64,000 bases of DNA from Variovorax sp. V93 (GTDB lineage: Bacteria; Pseudomonadota; Gammaproteobacteria; Burkholderiales; Burkholderiaceae_C), in assembly GCF_041154485.1 (NCBI RefSeq), contig NZ_AP028669.1, positions 2,294,001 to 2,358,000 of the forward strand. The letters run 5' to 3'. The position numbers and the translations under genes are program-made. The notes under the pieces were generated by a model that saw only the letters and a list, made by a program, of their open reading frames with translations, was not told the DNA's origin and did not search any database. Numbering within the stretch: position 1 is the first letter of the stretch; every line of letters begins with the position of its first letter. Below, piece after piece: positions 25,068 through 35,571 of this stretch.

Positions 25068-27604
25068 GCAGGTACCTTTGCCTCGTCGCTTGCTACGGAA
25101 CTGGGAGCGTCCAACACCGGAATCCAGAAGGAAAAACGGCATCCGATCACATCCGGACCATTGTAGATGTTCTCCGCCTGCATCCTGCCCCGATGGGACT
25201 CGACGATGGTGCGGCACAGATTCAGCCCGATGCCCATGCCTTCCGGCTTGGTGGAGAAGAAGGCTTCGTACAGGCGGTCCATCACCTCGGGCGCCAGGCC
25301 CTTGCCGGTGTCCTGCACCGAGAACTCGATGGCGTTGTGGCCCTCGATCACCTTGGGCAGCACGCGCAGCTCGACGCTGCGGCGCGCGAGCGGACGCTCG
25401 GCAATGTCGATGGACTCGGCCGCGTTCTTCAGCAGGTTGACCATCACCTGCTCGATCAGGATCGGGTCCACTTGCACCACCGGCAGCCGCGCGGCCACGT
25501 AGTGGTTGAGCCGCACGTTGCGCCGCCGCAGCTCGATGCCCGCGAGCTCGACCGCTTCGCTGACCATGGTGGACACGTCGGCGGCCGTGCGGTTGGGCTC
25601 GCTGCGCTTCACGAAGGAGCGGATGCGCTGGATGATCTGCCCCGCGCGCTGCGCCTGCTTGGAGGTCTTCTCCAGCGCCGCGAGCAGCGCCTCGGTGTCG
25701 ATGGCCTGCCCCTTGAGGCGCGACATCATTCCGTTGCAGTAGTTGGTGATGGCCGTGAGCGGCTGGTTGAGTTCGTGCGCCACGCTGGACGCCATCTCGC
25801 CCATCGTGATCAGGCGGCTCGCGGCCTGCGCGCGGTCGGCCTGCGCCGCGGCCTGCTCTTCGGCGTCGCGCCGCGGCGTGATGTCGGTGGCGATCACCAG
25901 CTGCGCCAGCCGGCCGTCGACCCACGTCAGGTAGCGCGAACGCACCTCGAGCCACTTGCCCAGGTGCGGCACGAAGATCTCGTTGTTGGCCGTCTGGGCG
26001 GCGGTCAGGGTGTCGATCGGCAGGCCGGCGTAGGGGTCGACGTCGTCCAGGCCCTCGTCATGCGCATTGGAGGCGGGCACGCCGGCCTGCGCCACCATGC
26101 CCAGGTGGCCCACGGTGTCGGAGCCGAACCAGAGGCGGTACAGCTTGTTGGCGAACAGCAGCTCCTCGCTGCCGATGGGCGCAACCGACACGGCAGCGTC
26201 GAGCGCCTCCAGCACCGTGGTGAAGCGCTCATAAGAGGCCGACAGCTGCTCGCGGATGCGCGTGGGCTCGGTGATGTCGGTCATCGAGGTCATCCAGCCG
26301 GTCTGGTGGCCGCGCGCGTCGATCAGCGGCGATACATAGAGCCGGGCGTTGAAAACGCTGCCGTTCTTGCGCTTCACGCGCACCTGGAAGCCGCCGGGCA
26401 GGGCGCGACCGTGCAGCTCTTCCTCGAGCCGCTCGTTCATCACTTCGCGGTCCGACTCCAGCCAGTAGGGGAAGGGCGGCGACTGGCCCACCAGTTCGGC
26501 CTCGCTCCAGCCCGTCATCGCGCAGAAGGCGGCATTCACGTAGGTGATGCGGCCCTGCAGGTCGAGCACGCGCATGCCGGTGAGCATGGAGTTTTCCATC
26601 GCACGACGGAAGTTGGTTTCGGCGACCAGCCGCTGCTGGGCCTGCTGGCGCCGCCGGGTATGGCGCCAGGTGCCGATCAGCATCCAGCTGGTCAGCACGC
26701 TGAGTGCGCAGACCAGCCAGAACAGGCCGTTGCCGACCACCCCCTGCGAAGTGCGGTAGGCCTGGGCGCGCAGCACCAGCGCATTGCCGACGGGCGAAAC
26801 CGGCACCTCGTACTCGTTGGTTCTTTCGGGCCAGGGGAGGAGCCGCCTGCCGCTTTCCCTCAGGTTGACCGTATTGCCCGCAAGCACGTCGCCCTTGGCG
26901 TCGAGCAGCGAGACCGCGTAGCGCGCCTGTACTTCCGACGGCATGCCGTAGCGCAGCAGGCCATCGACCGAAAATTCGCCGAGCACCACGCCCGCGAACA
27001 GGCCCTGGTCGAAGAGAGGAATATGCAACTGCAGCATCGCCGCGGGATCGCCGCCCGCCACCGGCTGGGAGAAAACCGGCTGGCGCAGCTCGCGCGCCAG
27101 GGCGTAGTTGCTTTCCACGTCGCCCGGGCGCAGCACGTCGCCGATCAGGTGCTGTTGCGCGGGATGCACGCTCGGCGCCGAATAGCCGGCCTTGAAGCGC
27201 CGCCGGTCGTCGATCCAGGTGACGGTCTGCAGCTCGGGGAACTGGCTCACCAGCGATTCTGCGCGGCTCGCGAATTCGATCGGGTCGATCTCGCGATTGG
27301 AGGCGTCGCGCGCGATGCGCATCAGCTGTTCCTGGCGCTCGAGCAGGCGCAGGCGCATGCGCTGCTGCGCGTATTCGACATCGCGCCGCACGGATTCCTG
27401 CTCGCGCTCGACCTCCTCGGTGCGCAAATACCAGAACGCCGAAACGATGGCCGCCAGGAACAGCAGCACCGCCGCGATCGGCGCCAGCATGGCGACCGCA
27501 TCTTGCAGCACCGGCGTTTGCTGGCGCCACCAGCGGCGCCACCACGAGAGCGGAGACGCATTCACGGCGCTGCGGGCAACCGCCAGCGGAGAGGAAAAAG
27601 GCAT
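25064..27604 (-). CDS. PAS-domain sensor histidine kinase (FixL/DctB-like)
   Basis: 846 residues. First membrane helix about 36-62; extracytoplasmic region 63-290 with a CHASE/Cache-like character; second helix about 291-313. Two PAS regions follow (about 328-450 and 455-580). HisKA H-box with His610 (SVAHELNQPLTAI), ATPase domain with N-box Asn727 (NLLKNAAES), DTGKG at 765-769 and GMGIGL at 789-794. The input signal is unknown; the periplasmic domain suggests an external solute such as a carboxylate. Transcribed divergently from aceE. Confidence 0.92.
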   Translation of the reverse strand: MPFSSPLAVARSAVNASPLSWWRRWWRQQTPVLQDAVAMLAPIAAVLLFLAAIVSAFWYLRTEEVEREQESVRRDVEYAQQRMRLRLLERQEQLMRIARDASNREIDPIEFASRAESLVSQFPELQTVTWIDDRRRFKAGYSAPSVHPAQQHLIGDVLRPGDVESNYALARELRQPVFSQPVAGGDPAAMLQLHIPLFDQGLFAGVVLGEFSVDGLLRYGMPSEVQARYAVSLLDAKGDVLAGNTVNLRESGRRLLPWPERTNEYEVPVSPVGNALVLRAQAYRTSQGVVGNGLFWLVCALSVLTSWMLIGTWRHTRRRQQAQQRLVAETNFRRAMENSMLTGMRVLDLQGRITYVNAAFCAMTGWSEAELVGQSPPFPYWLESDREVMNERLEEELHGRALPGGFQVRVKRKNGSVFNARLYVSPLIDARGHQTGWMTSMTDITEPTRIREQLSASYERFTTVLEALDAAVSVAPIGSEELLFANKLYRLWFGSDTVGHLGMVAQAGVPASNAHDEGLDDVDPYAGLPIDTLTAAQTANNEIFVPHLGKWLEVRSRYLTWVDGRLAQLVIATDITPRRDAEEQAAAQADRAQAASRLITMGEMASSVAHELNQPLTAITNYCNGMMSRLKGQAIDTEALLAALEKTSKQAQRAGQIIQRIRSFVKRSEPNRTAADVSTMVSEAVELAGIELRRRNVRLNHYVAARLPVVQVDPILIEQVMVNLLKNAAESIDIAERPLARRSVELRVLPKVIEGHNAIEFSVQDTGKGLAPEVMDRLYEAFFSTKPEGMGIGLNLCRTIVESHRGRMQAENIYNGPDVIGCRFSFWIPVLDAPSSVASDEAKVPA

Positions 27605-27809
27605 GCTGCGAGTTTAGGTGATGGCCCCTGCGCCAAGGAGAGAAGGGCTGCAGTGCCATTGATTCCGGCGCGGGCGACTTTGTTTCCAAAATATCACAAT
27701 AAGAAATTCGCATGCACCATTTGAAATATAAGTATTTCTATGAGAAACTCCCGCCCGGTGATCGAAGAGCGCACTAAATTACAGCCACAGCCCTAAAGGA
27801 GAGACAAGC
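27605..27809. promoter_or_regulatory. AT-rich divergent control region between the sensor kinase and aceE
   Basis: The 27680-27750 segment is about 70% AT in a GC-rich genome. It holds GAAATA-TAAG-TATTTC (27723-27738) and an overlapping TTTCT-ATG-AGAAA (27735-27747). A TATAAG (27727-27732) resembles a -10 but has no good -35. The aceE ribosome site AAAGGAGAG begins at 27795. The dyads are candidates for the response regulator or a PdhR-like factor. Confidence 0.5.
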
Positions 27810-30524
27810 ATGTCGGCAAATCCCGAGAACCTGTTCGGCTCGGCCGCGAACGACGCGGACGCCCAGGAAACCCGTGAATGGATGGATGCACTGTCCTCCG
27901 TGATTCAAAGCGAGGGACCTGAACGGGCCCACTTCCTTCTCGAGCAACTGCTCGAACATGCGCGGCAGCACAGCATCGACAAGCCGTTCTCCGCCAATAC
28001 GGCCTACGTCAACACCATCGAGCCCGACCAGGAAGAGCGCTGCCCCGGCAACCTCGAGATCGAGGAGCGCCTGCGCGCCTACATGCGCTGGAACGCCATG
28101 GCGATGGTGGTCAAGGCCAACCGCCACCACCCCGCCGAAGGCGGCGACCTGGGCGGCCACATCGGCTCCTTTGCCTCGCTGGCCAACATGTTCGGTGCCG
28201 GCTTCAACCACTTCTGGCATGCCGAGAGCGAAAACCACGGCGGCGACTGCCTCTACATCCAGGGCCACGTCTCGCCCGGCATCTATGCCCGCGCCTACCT
28301 CGAAGGCCGCCTGAGCGAAGAGCAGCTGCTCAACTTCCGCCAGGAAGTCGACGGCAAGGGCCTGTCCAGCTACCCGCATCCGAAGCTGATGCCCGAGTTC
28401 TGGCAATTCCCGACCGTCTCGATGGGCCTCGGCCCGCTGATGGCCATCTACCAGGCGCGCTTCCTCAAGTACCTGCATGCCCGCGGCATCGCCAACACCG
28501 AGAACCGCAAGGTCTGGGTGTTCTGCGGCGACGGCGAAATGGACGAGGTCGAATCGCTGGGCGCCATCGGCCTGGCCGCGCGCGAAGGCCTCGACAACCT
28601 GATCTTCGTCATCAACTGCAACCTGCAGCGCCTGGACGGCCCGGTGCGCGGCAACGGCAAGATCATCCAGGAGCTCGAAGGCGAGTTCCGCGGCTCGGGC
28701 TGGAATGTCATCAAGCTGATCTGGGGCAGCAGCTGGGATCCGCTGCTTGCGCGCGACAAGGACGGCGCGCTGCGCAAGATCATGATGGAGACCAACGACG
28801 GCGACTACCAGGCCTTCAAGGCCAACGACGGCGCCTACGTGCGCAAGCACTTCTTCGGCCGTGACCCGCGCACGCTCGAAATGGTGTCCAAGATGAGCGA
28901 CGACGACATCTGGCAGCTGCGCCGCGGCGGCCACGATTCGCAAAAGGTCTATGCGGCCTTCGACGCGGCCGTGAAGCACAAGGGCCAGCCGACGGTGCTC
29001 CTGATCAAGACGGTCAAGGGCTTCGGCATGGGCAAGATCGGCGAGGGCAAGAACACGGTCCACCAGACCAAGAAGCTCGGCGACGAGGACATCAAGGCCT
29101 TCCGCGACCGCTTCAACATCCCGATCCCCGACAGCCAGATCTCCGAGCTGCCGTTCTACAGGCCGGCCGACGACACGCCGGAAATGAAGTACCTGCACGA
29201 GCGCCGCAAGGCCCTCGGCGGCTACCTGCCGCACCGCCGCACCAAGGCCGACGAGAGCTTCACGGTGCCTTCGCTCGACGTCTTCAAGTCGGTGATGGAG
29301 CCCACGGCCGAAGGCCGCGAGATCTCGACCACGCAGGCCTACGTGCGCTTCCTCACGCAGCTCTTGCGCGACAAGGCGCTGGGCCCGCGCGTCGTTCCCA
29401 TCCTGGTGGACGAAGCCCGCACTTTCGGCATGGAAGGGTTGTTCCGCCAGATCGGCATCTACAATCCCGCAGGCCAGCAGTACACCCCGGTCGACAAGGA
29501 CCAGGTCATGTACTACAAGGAAGACAAGGCCGGCCAGATCCTGCAGGAAGGCATCAACGAAGCCGGCGGCATGTCGAGCTGGATCGCGGCGGCCACGTCG
29601 TACAGCACGAACAACCGCATCATGGTGCCGTTCTATGTGTACTACTCGATGTTCGGCTTCCAGCGCATCGGCGACCTGGCCTGGGCGGCCGGCGACATGC
29701 AGGCGCGCGGCTTCCTGCTGGGCGGCACCTCGGGGCGCACCACGCTCAACGGCGAAGGCCTGCAGCACGAAGACGGCCACAGCCACATCCTGGCCAACAC
29801 CATCCCGAACTGCGTGAGCTACGACCCGACCTTCGCGCATGAGGTGGGCGTGATCCTGCACCACGGCCTCAAGCGCATGGTCGAGCGTCAGGACAATGTC
29901 TACTACTACCTCACGCTGCTCAACGAGAACTACCCGATGCCCGGCCTGCAGCCCGGCACCGAAGAGCAGATCATCAAGGGCATGTACCTGTCGAAGCAGG
30001 GGCCGGCACTGAAGGCCAAGTCGCCCACCGTGCAACTGCTGGGCAGCGGCACGATCCTGCGCGAAAGCTTCGCTGCGCAGGATCTGCTCGAAAAGGACTG
30101 GGGCGTTTCCGCCTCGGTGTGGAGTTGCCCGAGCTTCAACGAGCTGACGCGCGACGGCCAGGACGCCGACCGCTGGAACCTGCTGCACCCGGACCAGGCG
30201 CCGCGCGTGCCCTTCGTGGCCGAGCAGCTCGCGCCCACGACCGGCCCGGTGGTGGCATCGACCGACTACATGAAGGCCTATGCCGAGCAGATCCGTCCCT
30301 TCATCCCGAAGGGCCGCAACTACAAGGTACTGGGCACCGACGGCTTCGGCCGCAGCGATTTCCGCAACAAGCTGCGCGAGCACTTCGAGGTCAACCGCCA
30401 CTACATCGTGGTGGCAGCGCTCAAGGCATTGAGCGAAGATGGCACGGTGCCGGTGGCCAAGGTGGTCGAGGCGATCAAGAAGTACGGCATCAATGTCGAC
30501 AAGGTCAACCCGCTTTACGCCTGA
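27810..30524 (+). CDS. aceE: pyruvate dehydrogenase E1 component (homodimeric)
   Basis: 904 residues, the homodimeric AceE type of proteobacteria. The ThDP motif begins GDGEMDE (about 235) and continues to an [14 protein letters not shown] segment. It decarboxylates pyruvate and transfers acetyl to the lipoyl groups of E2. A strong ribosome site AAAGGAGAG precedes the ATG. First gene of the operon aceE-aceF-BPH-lpdA. Confidence 0.97.
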   Translation: MSANPENLFGSAANDADAQETREWMDALSSVIQSEGPERAHFLLEQLLEHARQHSIDKPFSANTAYVNTIEPDQEERCPGNLEIEERLRAYMRWNAMAMVVKANRHHPAEGGDLGGHIGSFASLANMFGAGFNHFWHAESENHGGDCLYIQGHVSPGIYARAYLEGRLSEEQLLNFRQEVDGKGLSSYPHPKLMPEFWQFPTVSMGLGPLMAIYQARFLKYLHARGIANTENRKVWVFCGDGEMDEVESLGAIGLAAREGLDNLIFVINCNLQRLDGPVRGNGKIIQELEGEFRGSGWNVIKLIWGSSWDPLLARDKDGALRKIMMETNDGDYQAFKANDGAYVRKHFFGRDPRTLEMVSKMSDDDIWQLRRGGHDSQKVYAAFDAAVKHKGQPTVLLIKTVKGFGMGKIGEGKNTVHQTKKLGDEDIKAFRDRFNIPIPDSQISELPFYRPADDTPEMKYLHERRKALGGYLPHRRTKADESFTVPSLDVFKSVMEPTAEGREISTTQAYVRFLTQLLRDKALGPRVVPILVDEARTFGMEGLFRQIGIYNPAGQQYTPVDKDQVMYYKEDKAGQILQEGINEAGGMSSWIAAATSYSTNNRIMVPFYVYYSMFGFQRIGDLAWAAGDMQARGFLLGGTSGRTTLNGEGLQHEDGHSHILANTIPNCVSYDPTFAHEVGVILHHGLKRMVERQDNVYYYLTLLNENYPMPGLQPGTEEQIIKGMYLSKQGPALKAKSPTVQLLGSGTILRESFAAQDLLEKDWGVSASVWSCPSFNELTRDGQDADRWNLLHPDQAPRVPFVAEQLAPTTGPVVASTDYMKAYAEQIRPFIPKGRNYKVLGTDGFGRSDFRNKLREHFEVNRHYIVVAALKALSEDGTVPVAKVVEAIKKYGINVDKVNPLYA

Positions 30525-30573
30525 ACATCAATCAACAACCAACGAACGGCGCCTTACGGCGGGAGACAACGAT

Positions 30574-32247
30574 ATGGCAGCAGTGGAAGTGAAGGTGCCG
30601 GACATCGGCGATTTCGATGAAGTCGCGGTGATCGAGGTGCTCGTGAAGGTGGGCGACACGGTCAAGGCCGAGCAGTCGCTCATCACCGTGGAATCGGACA
30701 AGGCGTCGATGGAGATTCCTTCGTCGACCGCCGGTGTGGTCAAGGAGCTGAAGGTCGAGGTCGGCAGCAAGGTGAAGGAGGGCTCGGTGGTGCTCGTGCT
30801 CGAGGCCGAGGGAGCGGGTGCTGCTGCAGCGCCGGCCCCGGCGCCTGCTGCGGCCCCCGCAGCTGCCGCGTCCGCGCCGGCCGCGGCGGCGCCTGCCCCG
30901 GCGGCTGCACCGGCCGCCTCGGGCCCGGTCGACGTCAAGGTACCGGACATCGGCGACTTCAAGGACGTCGCCGTCATCGAGCTGCTGGTGAAACCCGGCG
31001 ACACGATCGCGGCCGACCAGTCGCTGATCACGGTGGAGTCGGACAAGGCCTCGATGGAAATCCCGTCGTCGGCGGCCGGCGTGCTCAAGGAACTCAAGGT
31101 CAAGGTCGGCGATACCGTCAACATCGGTGACCTGATCGCCGTGCTCGAAGGTGCTGCGGGTGCCGCGGCCCCTGCGCCCGCGCAAGCGGCCGCAGCCGCA
31201 CCGGCCGCCGCGACCGCCAGCGCCCCCGCGCCGGCGCCTGCTTCGCCGGCACCCGCCGCAAGCCCGGCCGCGGCCGCGCCGCACGATCCCACCACGGCGC
31301 CCAGCGGCAACCTGCCGCATGCCTCCCCCTCGGTGCGCAAGTTCGCCCGCGAACTCGGCGTGCCGCTCGAGGAGGTCAACGGCTCCGGTCCCAAGGGCCG
31401 CATCACGCAGGAAGACGTCCAGAGCTTCACCAAGGCCGTGATGAGCGGCCAGGCCAGCACCAAGGCCTCGGCGGCCAAGGCGCCGGCCGGTGGCGGCGGC
31501 GCGGATGGCGCCGCGCTGGGCCTCATTCCCTGGCCCAAGGTCGACTTCACGAAGTTCGGCGCGGTCGAGCGCAAGGACCTCTCGCGCATCAAGAAGCTCA
31601 GCGGCGCCAACCTGCATCGCAACTGGGTGATGATCCCGCACGTCACCAACAACGACGAAGCCGACATCACGGAGCTCGAGGCCTTCCGCGTCTCCACCAA
31701 CAAGGAGAACGAGAAGTCGGGCATCAAGGTCACGATGCTGGCCTTCGTGATCAAGGCCGTGGTGGCGGCGCTGAAGAAATTCCCCGACTTCAACGCCAGC
31801 CTCGACGGCGACCAGCTGGTCTACAAGCAGTACTTCCACATCGGCTTCGCGGCCGACACGCCCAACGGGCTGGTGGTGCCGGTGCTCAAGGATGCCGATA
31901 AGAAGGGCATCCTGCAGATCAGCCAGGAGATGGGCGAACTCGCCAAAAAGGCGCGCGACGGCAAGCTCGGCTCAGCCGACATGCAGGGCGGCTGCTTCTC
32001 GATCAGCTCGCTCGGCGGCATCGGCGGCACGCATTTCACGCCCATCATCAACGCCCCCGAAGTGGCCATCCTCGGCCTCTCCAAGGGCCAGATGAAGCCG
32101 GTGTGGGACGGCAAGCAGTTCGTGCCGCGCCTGACGCTGCCGCTGTCGCTGTCGTACGACCACCGCGTGATCGATGGTGCCCTGGCCGCGCGCTTCAACG
32201 CCTACCTGGGGCAAGTGCTCGCGGACTATCGCCGAATCCTGCTATGA
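30574..32247 (+). CDS. aceF: pyruvate dehydrogenase E2, dihydrolipoyl acetyltransferase (two lipoyl domains)
   Basis: 557 residues from the ATG at 30574 with GGGAGA upstream. Two lipoyl domains with lipoylated Lys43 and Lys158, both in [10 protein letters not shown], separated by Ala/Pro linkers; a peripheral-subunit-binding domain at about 247-285 ([14 protein letters not shown]); catalytic domain to the end with SYDHRVIDG. It transfers acetyl groups to CoA and forms the complex core. The stop TGA overlaps the ATG of the proteasome-like gene that follows. Confidence 0.97.
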   Translation: MAAVEVKVPDIGDFDEVAVIEVLVKVGDTVKAEQSLITVESDKASMEIPSSTAGVVKELKVEVGSKVKEGSVVLVLEAEGAGAAAAPAPAPAAAPAAAASAPAAAAPAPAAAPAASGPVDVKVPDIGDFKDVAVIELLVKPGDTIAADQSLITVESDKASMEIPSSAAGVLKELKVKVGDTVNIGDLIAVLEGAAGAAAPAPAQAAAAAPAAATASAPAPAPASPAPAASPAAAAPHDPTTAPSGNLPHASPSVRKFARELGVPLEEVNGSGPKGRITQEDVQSFTKAVMSGQASTKASAAKAPAGGGGADGAALGLIPWPKVDFTKFGAVERKDLSRIKKLSGANLHRNWVMIPHVTNNDEADITELEAFRVSTNKENEKSGIKVTMLAFVIKAVVAALKKFPDFNASLDGDQLVYKQYFHIGFAADTPNGLVVPVLKDADKKGILQISQEMGELAKKARDGKLGSADMQGGCFSISSLGGIGGTHFTPIINAPEVAILGLSKGQMKPVWDGKQFVPRLTLPLSLSYDHRVIDGALAARFNAYLGQVLADYRRILL

Positions 32248-32837
32248 CCACCGTAGTGGCCGTCCGCAAGGGCGGCCAGGTCACGATGGCGGCGGATTCA
32301 CTGGTGACCTTCGGCGACACGCGGCTTTCGCACCGCGCCGAGGCAAACCAGAAGATCTTCACCGTCGAGGACGCGGCGGGGCAGAGCCTGTTCGCCGTGG
32401 CCGGCGCCGCTGCGCACTTCCTGGTGCTGCAGCATGCGCTGGCCGCGCAGCCGCGCGAGGCGCTGCTGTTCGGCAGCAAGCACGAGATCTTCCGCACCTT
32501 CACGCTGCTGCATCCGGTGCTGAAGGACTCGTTCTTCATGCAGACCAAGGAAGACGAGCACGAGCCCTACGAGTCGAGCCAGTTCACGATGCTGATGGCC
32601 AACCAGAGCGGCATCTACGGCATCTACAGCTACCGCGAGGTGTTCGAGTTCAAGCAGTTCTGGAGCATCGGCTCGGGACGCAGCTTTGCGCTCGGCGCCA
32701 TGCACGCGGCCTATGACATCAAGTCGCGCACATCGCGCGACGTGGCGGAGGCGGGCATCGCCGCCGCCTGCGAATTCGATCGCAATTCGGCCCCACCGGT
32801 CGACGTTCTCACACTCAAACTGAAAGTGTCCAAATGA
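32244..32837 (+). CDS. bph: proteasome-like Ntn hydrolase, betaproteobacterial proteasome homologue (BPH)
   Basis: 197 residues. After loss of Met1 the chain begins [18 protein letters not shown], close to HslV (TTIVSVRR). This gives Thr1 as nucleophile, Asp17 in AADS exactly as in HslV and proteasome beta subunits, and Lys36 in NQKIF as the likely equivalent of Lys33. A GSG motif (143-145) matches the HslV IGSG segment. Anbu proteins are longer, and HslV would sit with hslU, which is absent, so BPH is the best fit. ATGA overlaps join it to aceF upstream and lpdA downstream. No ATPase partner is nearby. Fold confidence is high; subfamily and activity are inferred. Confidence 0.85.
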   Translation: MTTVVAVRKGGQVTMAADSLVTFGDTRLSHRAEANQKIFTVEDAAGQSLFAVAGAAAHFLVLQHALAAQPREALLFGSKHEIFRTFTLLHPVLKDSFFMQTKEDEHEPYESSQFTMLMANQSGIYGIYSYREVFEFKQFWSIGSGRSFALGAMHAAYDIKSRTSRDVAEAGIAAACEFDRNSAPPVDVLTLKLKVSK

Positions 32838-34660
32838 GCGAACAACAAATCAAGGTGCCCGACATCGGCGACTTCGACGAAGTGGCAGTGATCGAGGTGC
32901 TGGTCAACGTCGGCGACACGGTCAAGGCCGAGCAGTCGCTGATCACGGTCGAATCGGACAAGGCCTCGATGGAAATTCCGTCGTCGGCGGCCGGCGTGGT
33001 GAAGGCGCTGGCCGTCAAGGTGGGCGACAAGGTCAGCGAAGGCTCGGTCGTGCTGACGCTGGAAGTCGACGGTGCTGCCGCGTCCGCGCCCGCAGCGGCC
33101 GCACCGGCGCCCGCAGCCGCGGCTCCCGCACCCAAGGCGGCACCCGCGCCGGCTCCCGCTTCGGCGGCCGTGGCGGTGTCGAGCTATGGCGGCAAGGTCG
33201 ATGTCGAATGCGACGTGATCGTGCTCGGCGCCGGCCCCGGCGGTTACTCGGCCGCCTTCCGCGCGGCCGACCTGGGCCTCAAGGTGGTGCTGATCGAACG
33301 CTACGCCACGCTCGGCGGCGTGTGCCTGAACGTCGGCTGCATCCCGTCGAAGGCGCTGCTGCACGTGGCCTCGGTCATGGACGAAGTGAAGCACTTCGCC
33401 GACCTCGGCGTGAGCTTTGCCGCGCCCACGGTCGATCGCGCCAAGCTGCTCGGCCACAAGAACAAGGTGGTGGGCAAGCTCACCGGCGGCCTCACGGCCA
33501 TGGCCAAGATGCGCAAGGTGACGGTGCTGCGCGGCGTCGGCAACTTCATCGACCCGTATCACCTCGAGGTGGAAGAAACCTCGGGCACCAGTTGGGACAC
33601 CACCGGCAAGAAGCAGACCGTCAAGTTCCGCAACGCGATCATCGCGGCCGGCTCGCAGGCCGTGAGCCTGCCCTTCATGCCGAAGGACCCGCGCGTGGTC
33701 GATTCCACCGGCGCGCTCGAGATGGGCACCGACCCCAAGCGCATGCTGATCCTGGGCGGCGGCATCATCGGCCTCGAAATGGGCACGGTGTATTCCACGC
33801 TGGGCGCGCGGCTGGACGTGGTCGAGATGCTCGACGGCCTGATGCAGGGCGCAGATCGCGACCTCGTGAAGGTCTGGCAGAAGATGAATGCGCCGCGCTT
33901 CGACAACATCATGCTCAAGACCAAGACGGTGGGCGCCGAGGCCACGAAGGAGGGCATCAAGGTGAGCTTCGAGGGCGAGCAGGCACCCAAGGAGCCGCAG
34001 GTCTATGACCTGGTGCTGCAGGCGGTGGGCCGCAGCCCGAATGGCAAGAAGATCGGCGCGGAGAAGGCCGGCGTCGCGGTGAGCGACCGCGGCTTCATTC
34101 CGGTCGACATCCAGATGCGCACCAACGTGCCCCACATCTTCGCCATCGGCGACATCGTCGGCCAGCCCATGCTGGCGCACAAGGCGGTGCACGAGGCGCA
34201 TGTGGCGGCCGAGGTGATTGCCGGCGAGCAGAAGGGCGACAAGGAGCTGTCGAGCGCCGCCTTCAATGCCCGCGTGATCCCGAGCGTGGCCTATACCGAC
34301 CCCGAGGTGGCGTGGGTCGGGCTCACCGAGGACCAGGCCAAGGCCGAAGGCATCAAGATCAAGAAGGGCCATTTCCCGTGGACCGCTTCGGGCCGCGCCA
34401 TCGCCAACGGCCGCGACGAGGGCTTCACCAAGCTGCTGTTCGACGCCCAGACGCATCGCATCCTGGGCGGCGGCATCGTCGGCACGCATGCCGGCGACAT
34501 GATCGGGGAGATTGCGCTGGCCATCGAGATGGGCGCCGACGAGATCGACATCGGCAAGACCATCCATCCGCATCCGACGCTGGGCGAGAGCATCGGCATG
34601 GCGGCCGAGGTGGCGCACGGGACCTGTACCGACCTGCCGCCGGCCAAGAAGGCGGCCTGA
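32834..34660 (+). CDS. lpdA: pyruvate dehydrogenase E3, dihydrolipoamide dehydrogenase with N-terminal lipoyl domain
   Basis: 608 residues, about 130 longer than a plain E3. Residues 1-80 are a lipoyl domain with Lys43 in [10 protein letters not shown], followed by an Ala/Pro linker to about 120. The E3 flavoprotein follows: FAD motif [12 protein letters not shown], redox disulfide Cys164/Cys169 ([12 protein letters not shown]), NAD motif [10 protein letters not shown], and the C-terminal HPHPTLGE His-Glu pair. It reoxidises dihydrolipoyl groups with NAD. The lipoyl-bearing PDH E3 is known from Cupriavidus and relatives. A strong terminator follows. Confidence 0.97.
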   Translation: MSEQQIKVPDIGDFDEVAVIEVLVNVGDTVKAEQSLITVESDKASMEIPSSAAGVVKALAVKVGDKVSEGSVVLTLEVDGAAASAPAAAAPAPAAAAPAPKAAPAPAPASAAVAVSSYGGKVDVECDVIVLGAGPGGYSAAFRAADLGLKVVLIERYATLGGVCLNVGCIPSKALLHVASVMDEVKHFADLGVSFAAPTVDRAKLLGHKNKVVGKLTGGLTAMAKMRKVTVLRGVGNFIDPYHLEVEETSGTSWDTTGKKQTVKFRNAIIAAGSQAVSLPFMPKDPRVVDSTGALEMGTDPKRMLILGGGIIGLEMGTVYSTLGARLDVVEMLDGLMQGADRDLVKVWQKMNAPRFDNIMLKTKTVGAEATKEGIKVSFEGEQAPKEPQVYDLVLQAVGRSPNGKKIGAEKAGVAVSDRGFIPVDIQMRTNVPHIFAIGDIVGQPMLAHKAVHEAHVAAEVIAGEQKGDKELSSAAFNARVIPSVAYTDPEVAWVGLTEDQAKAEGIKIKKGHFPWTASGRAIANGRDEGFTKLLFDAQTHRILGGGIVGTHAGDMIGEIALAIEMGADEIDIGKTIHPHPTLGESIGMAAEVAHGTCTDLPPAKKAA

Positions 34661-34680
34661 CCGGGGTTTCGGCCGGCCAC

Positions 34681-34709
34681 AAAAAATCCCGCCGCGGCGG
34701 GATTTTTTT
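34681..34709 (+). terminator. Rho-independent terminator of the pyruvate dehydrogenase operon
   Basis: TCCCGC-CGCG-GCGGGA (34687-34702) flanked by six A and seven T; usable in both directions, also for the convergent NlpC/P60 gene. Confidence 0.93.
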
Positions 34710-34745
34710 CGTCCTGATGGAGGACGCGAAGATCCGGGGAAAGGC

Positions 34746-35330
34746 TCAGTTGCCGGTGTGGGTTGCCGCAGTTGCCGCGGCCTTGATCTCGTCGTTCTGG
34801 GCGCCGCCGAGCACGCGCCGCGCGCCGTCGAAGCGGCGGCTCCAGTAGCTGCCGTTCATGTCTTCCACACGCACCTGGGCGCCCGTGCGCGGCGAGTGGA
34901 TGAACTTGCCTTCGCCGACATAGATGCCGACATGGCTGAAGGCACGGCGCATGGTGTTGAAGAAGACCAAGTCGCCCGGCTTGAGCTGGCTGGGATCGAT
35001 CTTCTCGGTGGCGGCTGCCTGCTCTTCGGCGCGGCGCGGCAGCACATGGCCGAGCGTCTGGTTGTACATCGCGCGAACGAAGCCGCTGCAATCAAAGCCG
35101 GATTCGGCCGAGTTGCCGCCGCGGCGATAGGGCACGCCGAGGAAGCCGATGGCGGTAACCACCAGGTCGGAGGTTCGTTCAGCGACGGTTTGGCGGACCT
35201 GCCTGAGTTGTCCGATGATGCCCTTGTCGGCCAGCAACCGGGCCAGTTCGTCGTCGGTTCGGTCCTGTTGGGGGGCGGCCTGGACGGCGACGGCAAACAG
35301 GAGAGACGCGGGTAGGACGAAAAAACGCAT
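34746..35330 (-). CDS. secreted NlpC/P60 family cell-wall peptidase
   Basis: 194 residues. Signal peptide about 1-19 (cleavage after AVQAA). The NlpC/P60 domain (about 55-165) has the catalytic triad Cys81 (DCSGF), His133 (SHVGIYVG) and His145 (FIHSPRTG). It probably cuts the gamma-D-Glu-diaminopimelate bond of peptidoglycan peptides, as E. coli MepS/MepH do. A near-consensus promoter places its transcription start at the first base of the coding sequence. Confidence 0.92.
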   Translation of the reverse strand: MRFFVLPASLLFAVAVQAAPQQDRTDDELARLLADKGIIGQLRQVRQTVAERTSDLVVTAIGFLGVPYRRGGNSAESGFDCSGFVRAMYNQTLGHVLPRRAEEQAAATEKIDPSQLKPGDLVFFNTMRRAFSHVGIYVGEGKFIHSPRTGAQVRVEDMNGSYWSRRFDGARRVLGGAQNDEIKAAATAATHTGN

Positions 35331-35337
35331 GGCGCGT

Positions 35338-35366
35338 AGGATATTGATGACGCGCAGTTATGTCAA
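35338..35366 (-). promoter_or_regulatory. near-consensus sigma-70 promoter of the NlpC/P60 gene
   Basis: On the minus strand: TTGACA (35366-35361), exact -35; 17-base spacer; TATCCT (35343-35338), 4/6 -10. The expected start is at about 35331, one base from the ATG at 35330. Confidence 0.75.
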
Positions 35367-35571
35367 CCTCATCCGAATTGGTGAATGTATCTTCAAGTCT
35401 TTGATTTGTTTTATTTTTTTTGATTCGATCGAAGAAAAAATGTAACGGTCGATCTTTATGAACCATAAGCGATTGGCTGAAAGCGAACTTTCGTACTCGC
35501 ATTGGAGGGGCGAACAGCCTGGATTCGCACTCCATTTCACGTCAAGATCGCACCAACTACCCGGAAAAGAC
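35367..35571. other. AT-rich intergenic segment with A/T tract palindrome
   Basis: About 35385-35460 is unusually AT-rich, with T8 before and A6 after the palindrome TTCGATCGAA (35424-35433). I see no credible gene in it. It probably carries the promoter for the sugar dehydrogenase, but I could not place -35/-10 elements convincingly. Confidence 0.4.

Noticed and set aside
27774..30401. 875-codon open frame antisense to aceE
   Set aside because: Long antisense frames arise from GC-rich codon bias; no family motif, no ribosome site, and the composition (His/Arg/Val/Leu runs) is that of a reverse-complement shadow.
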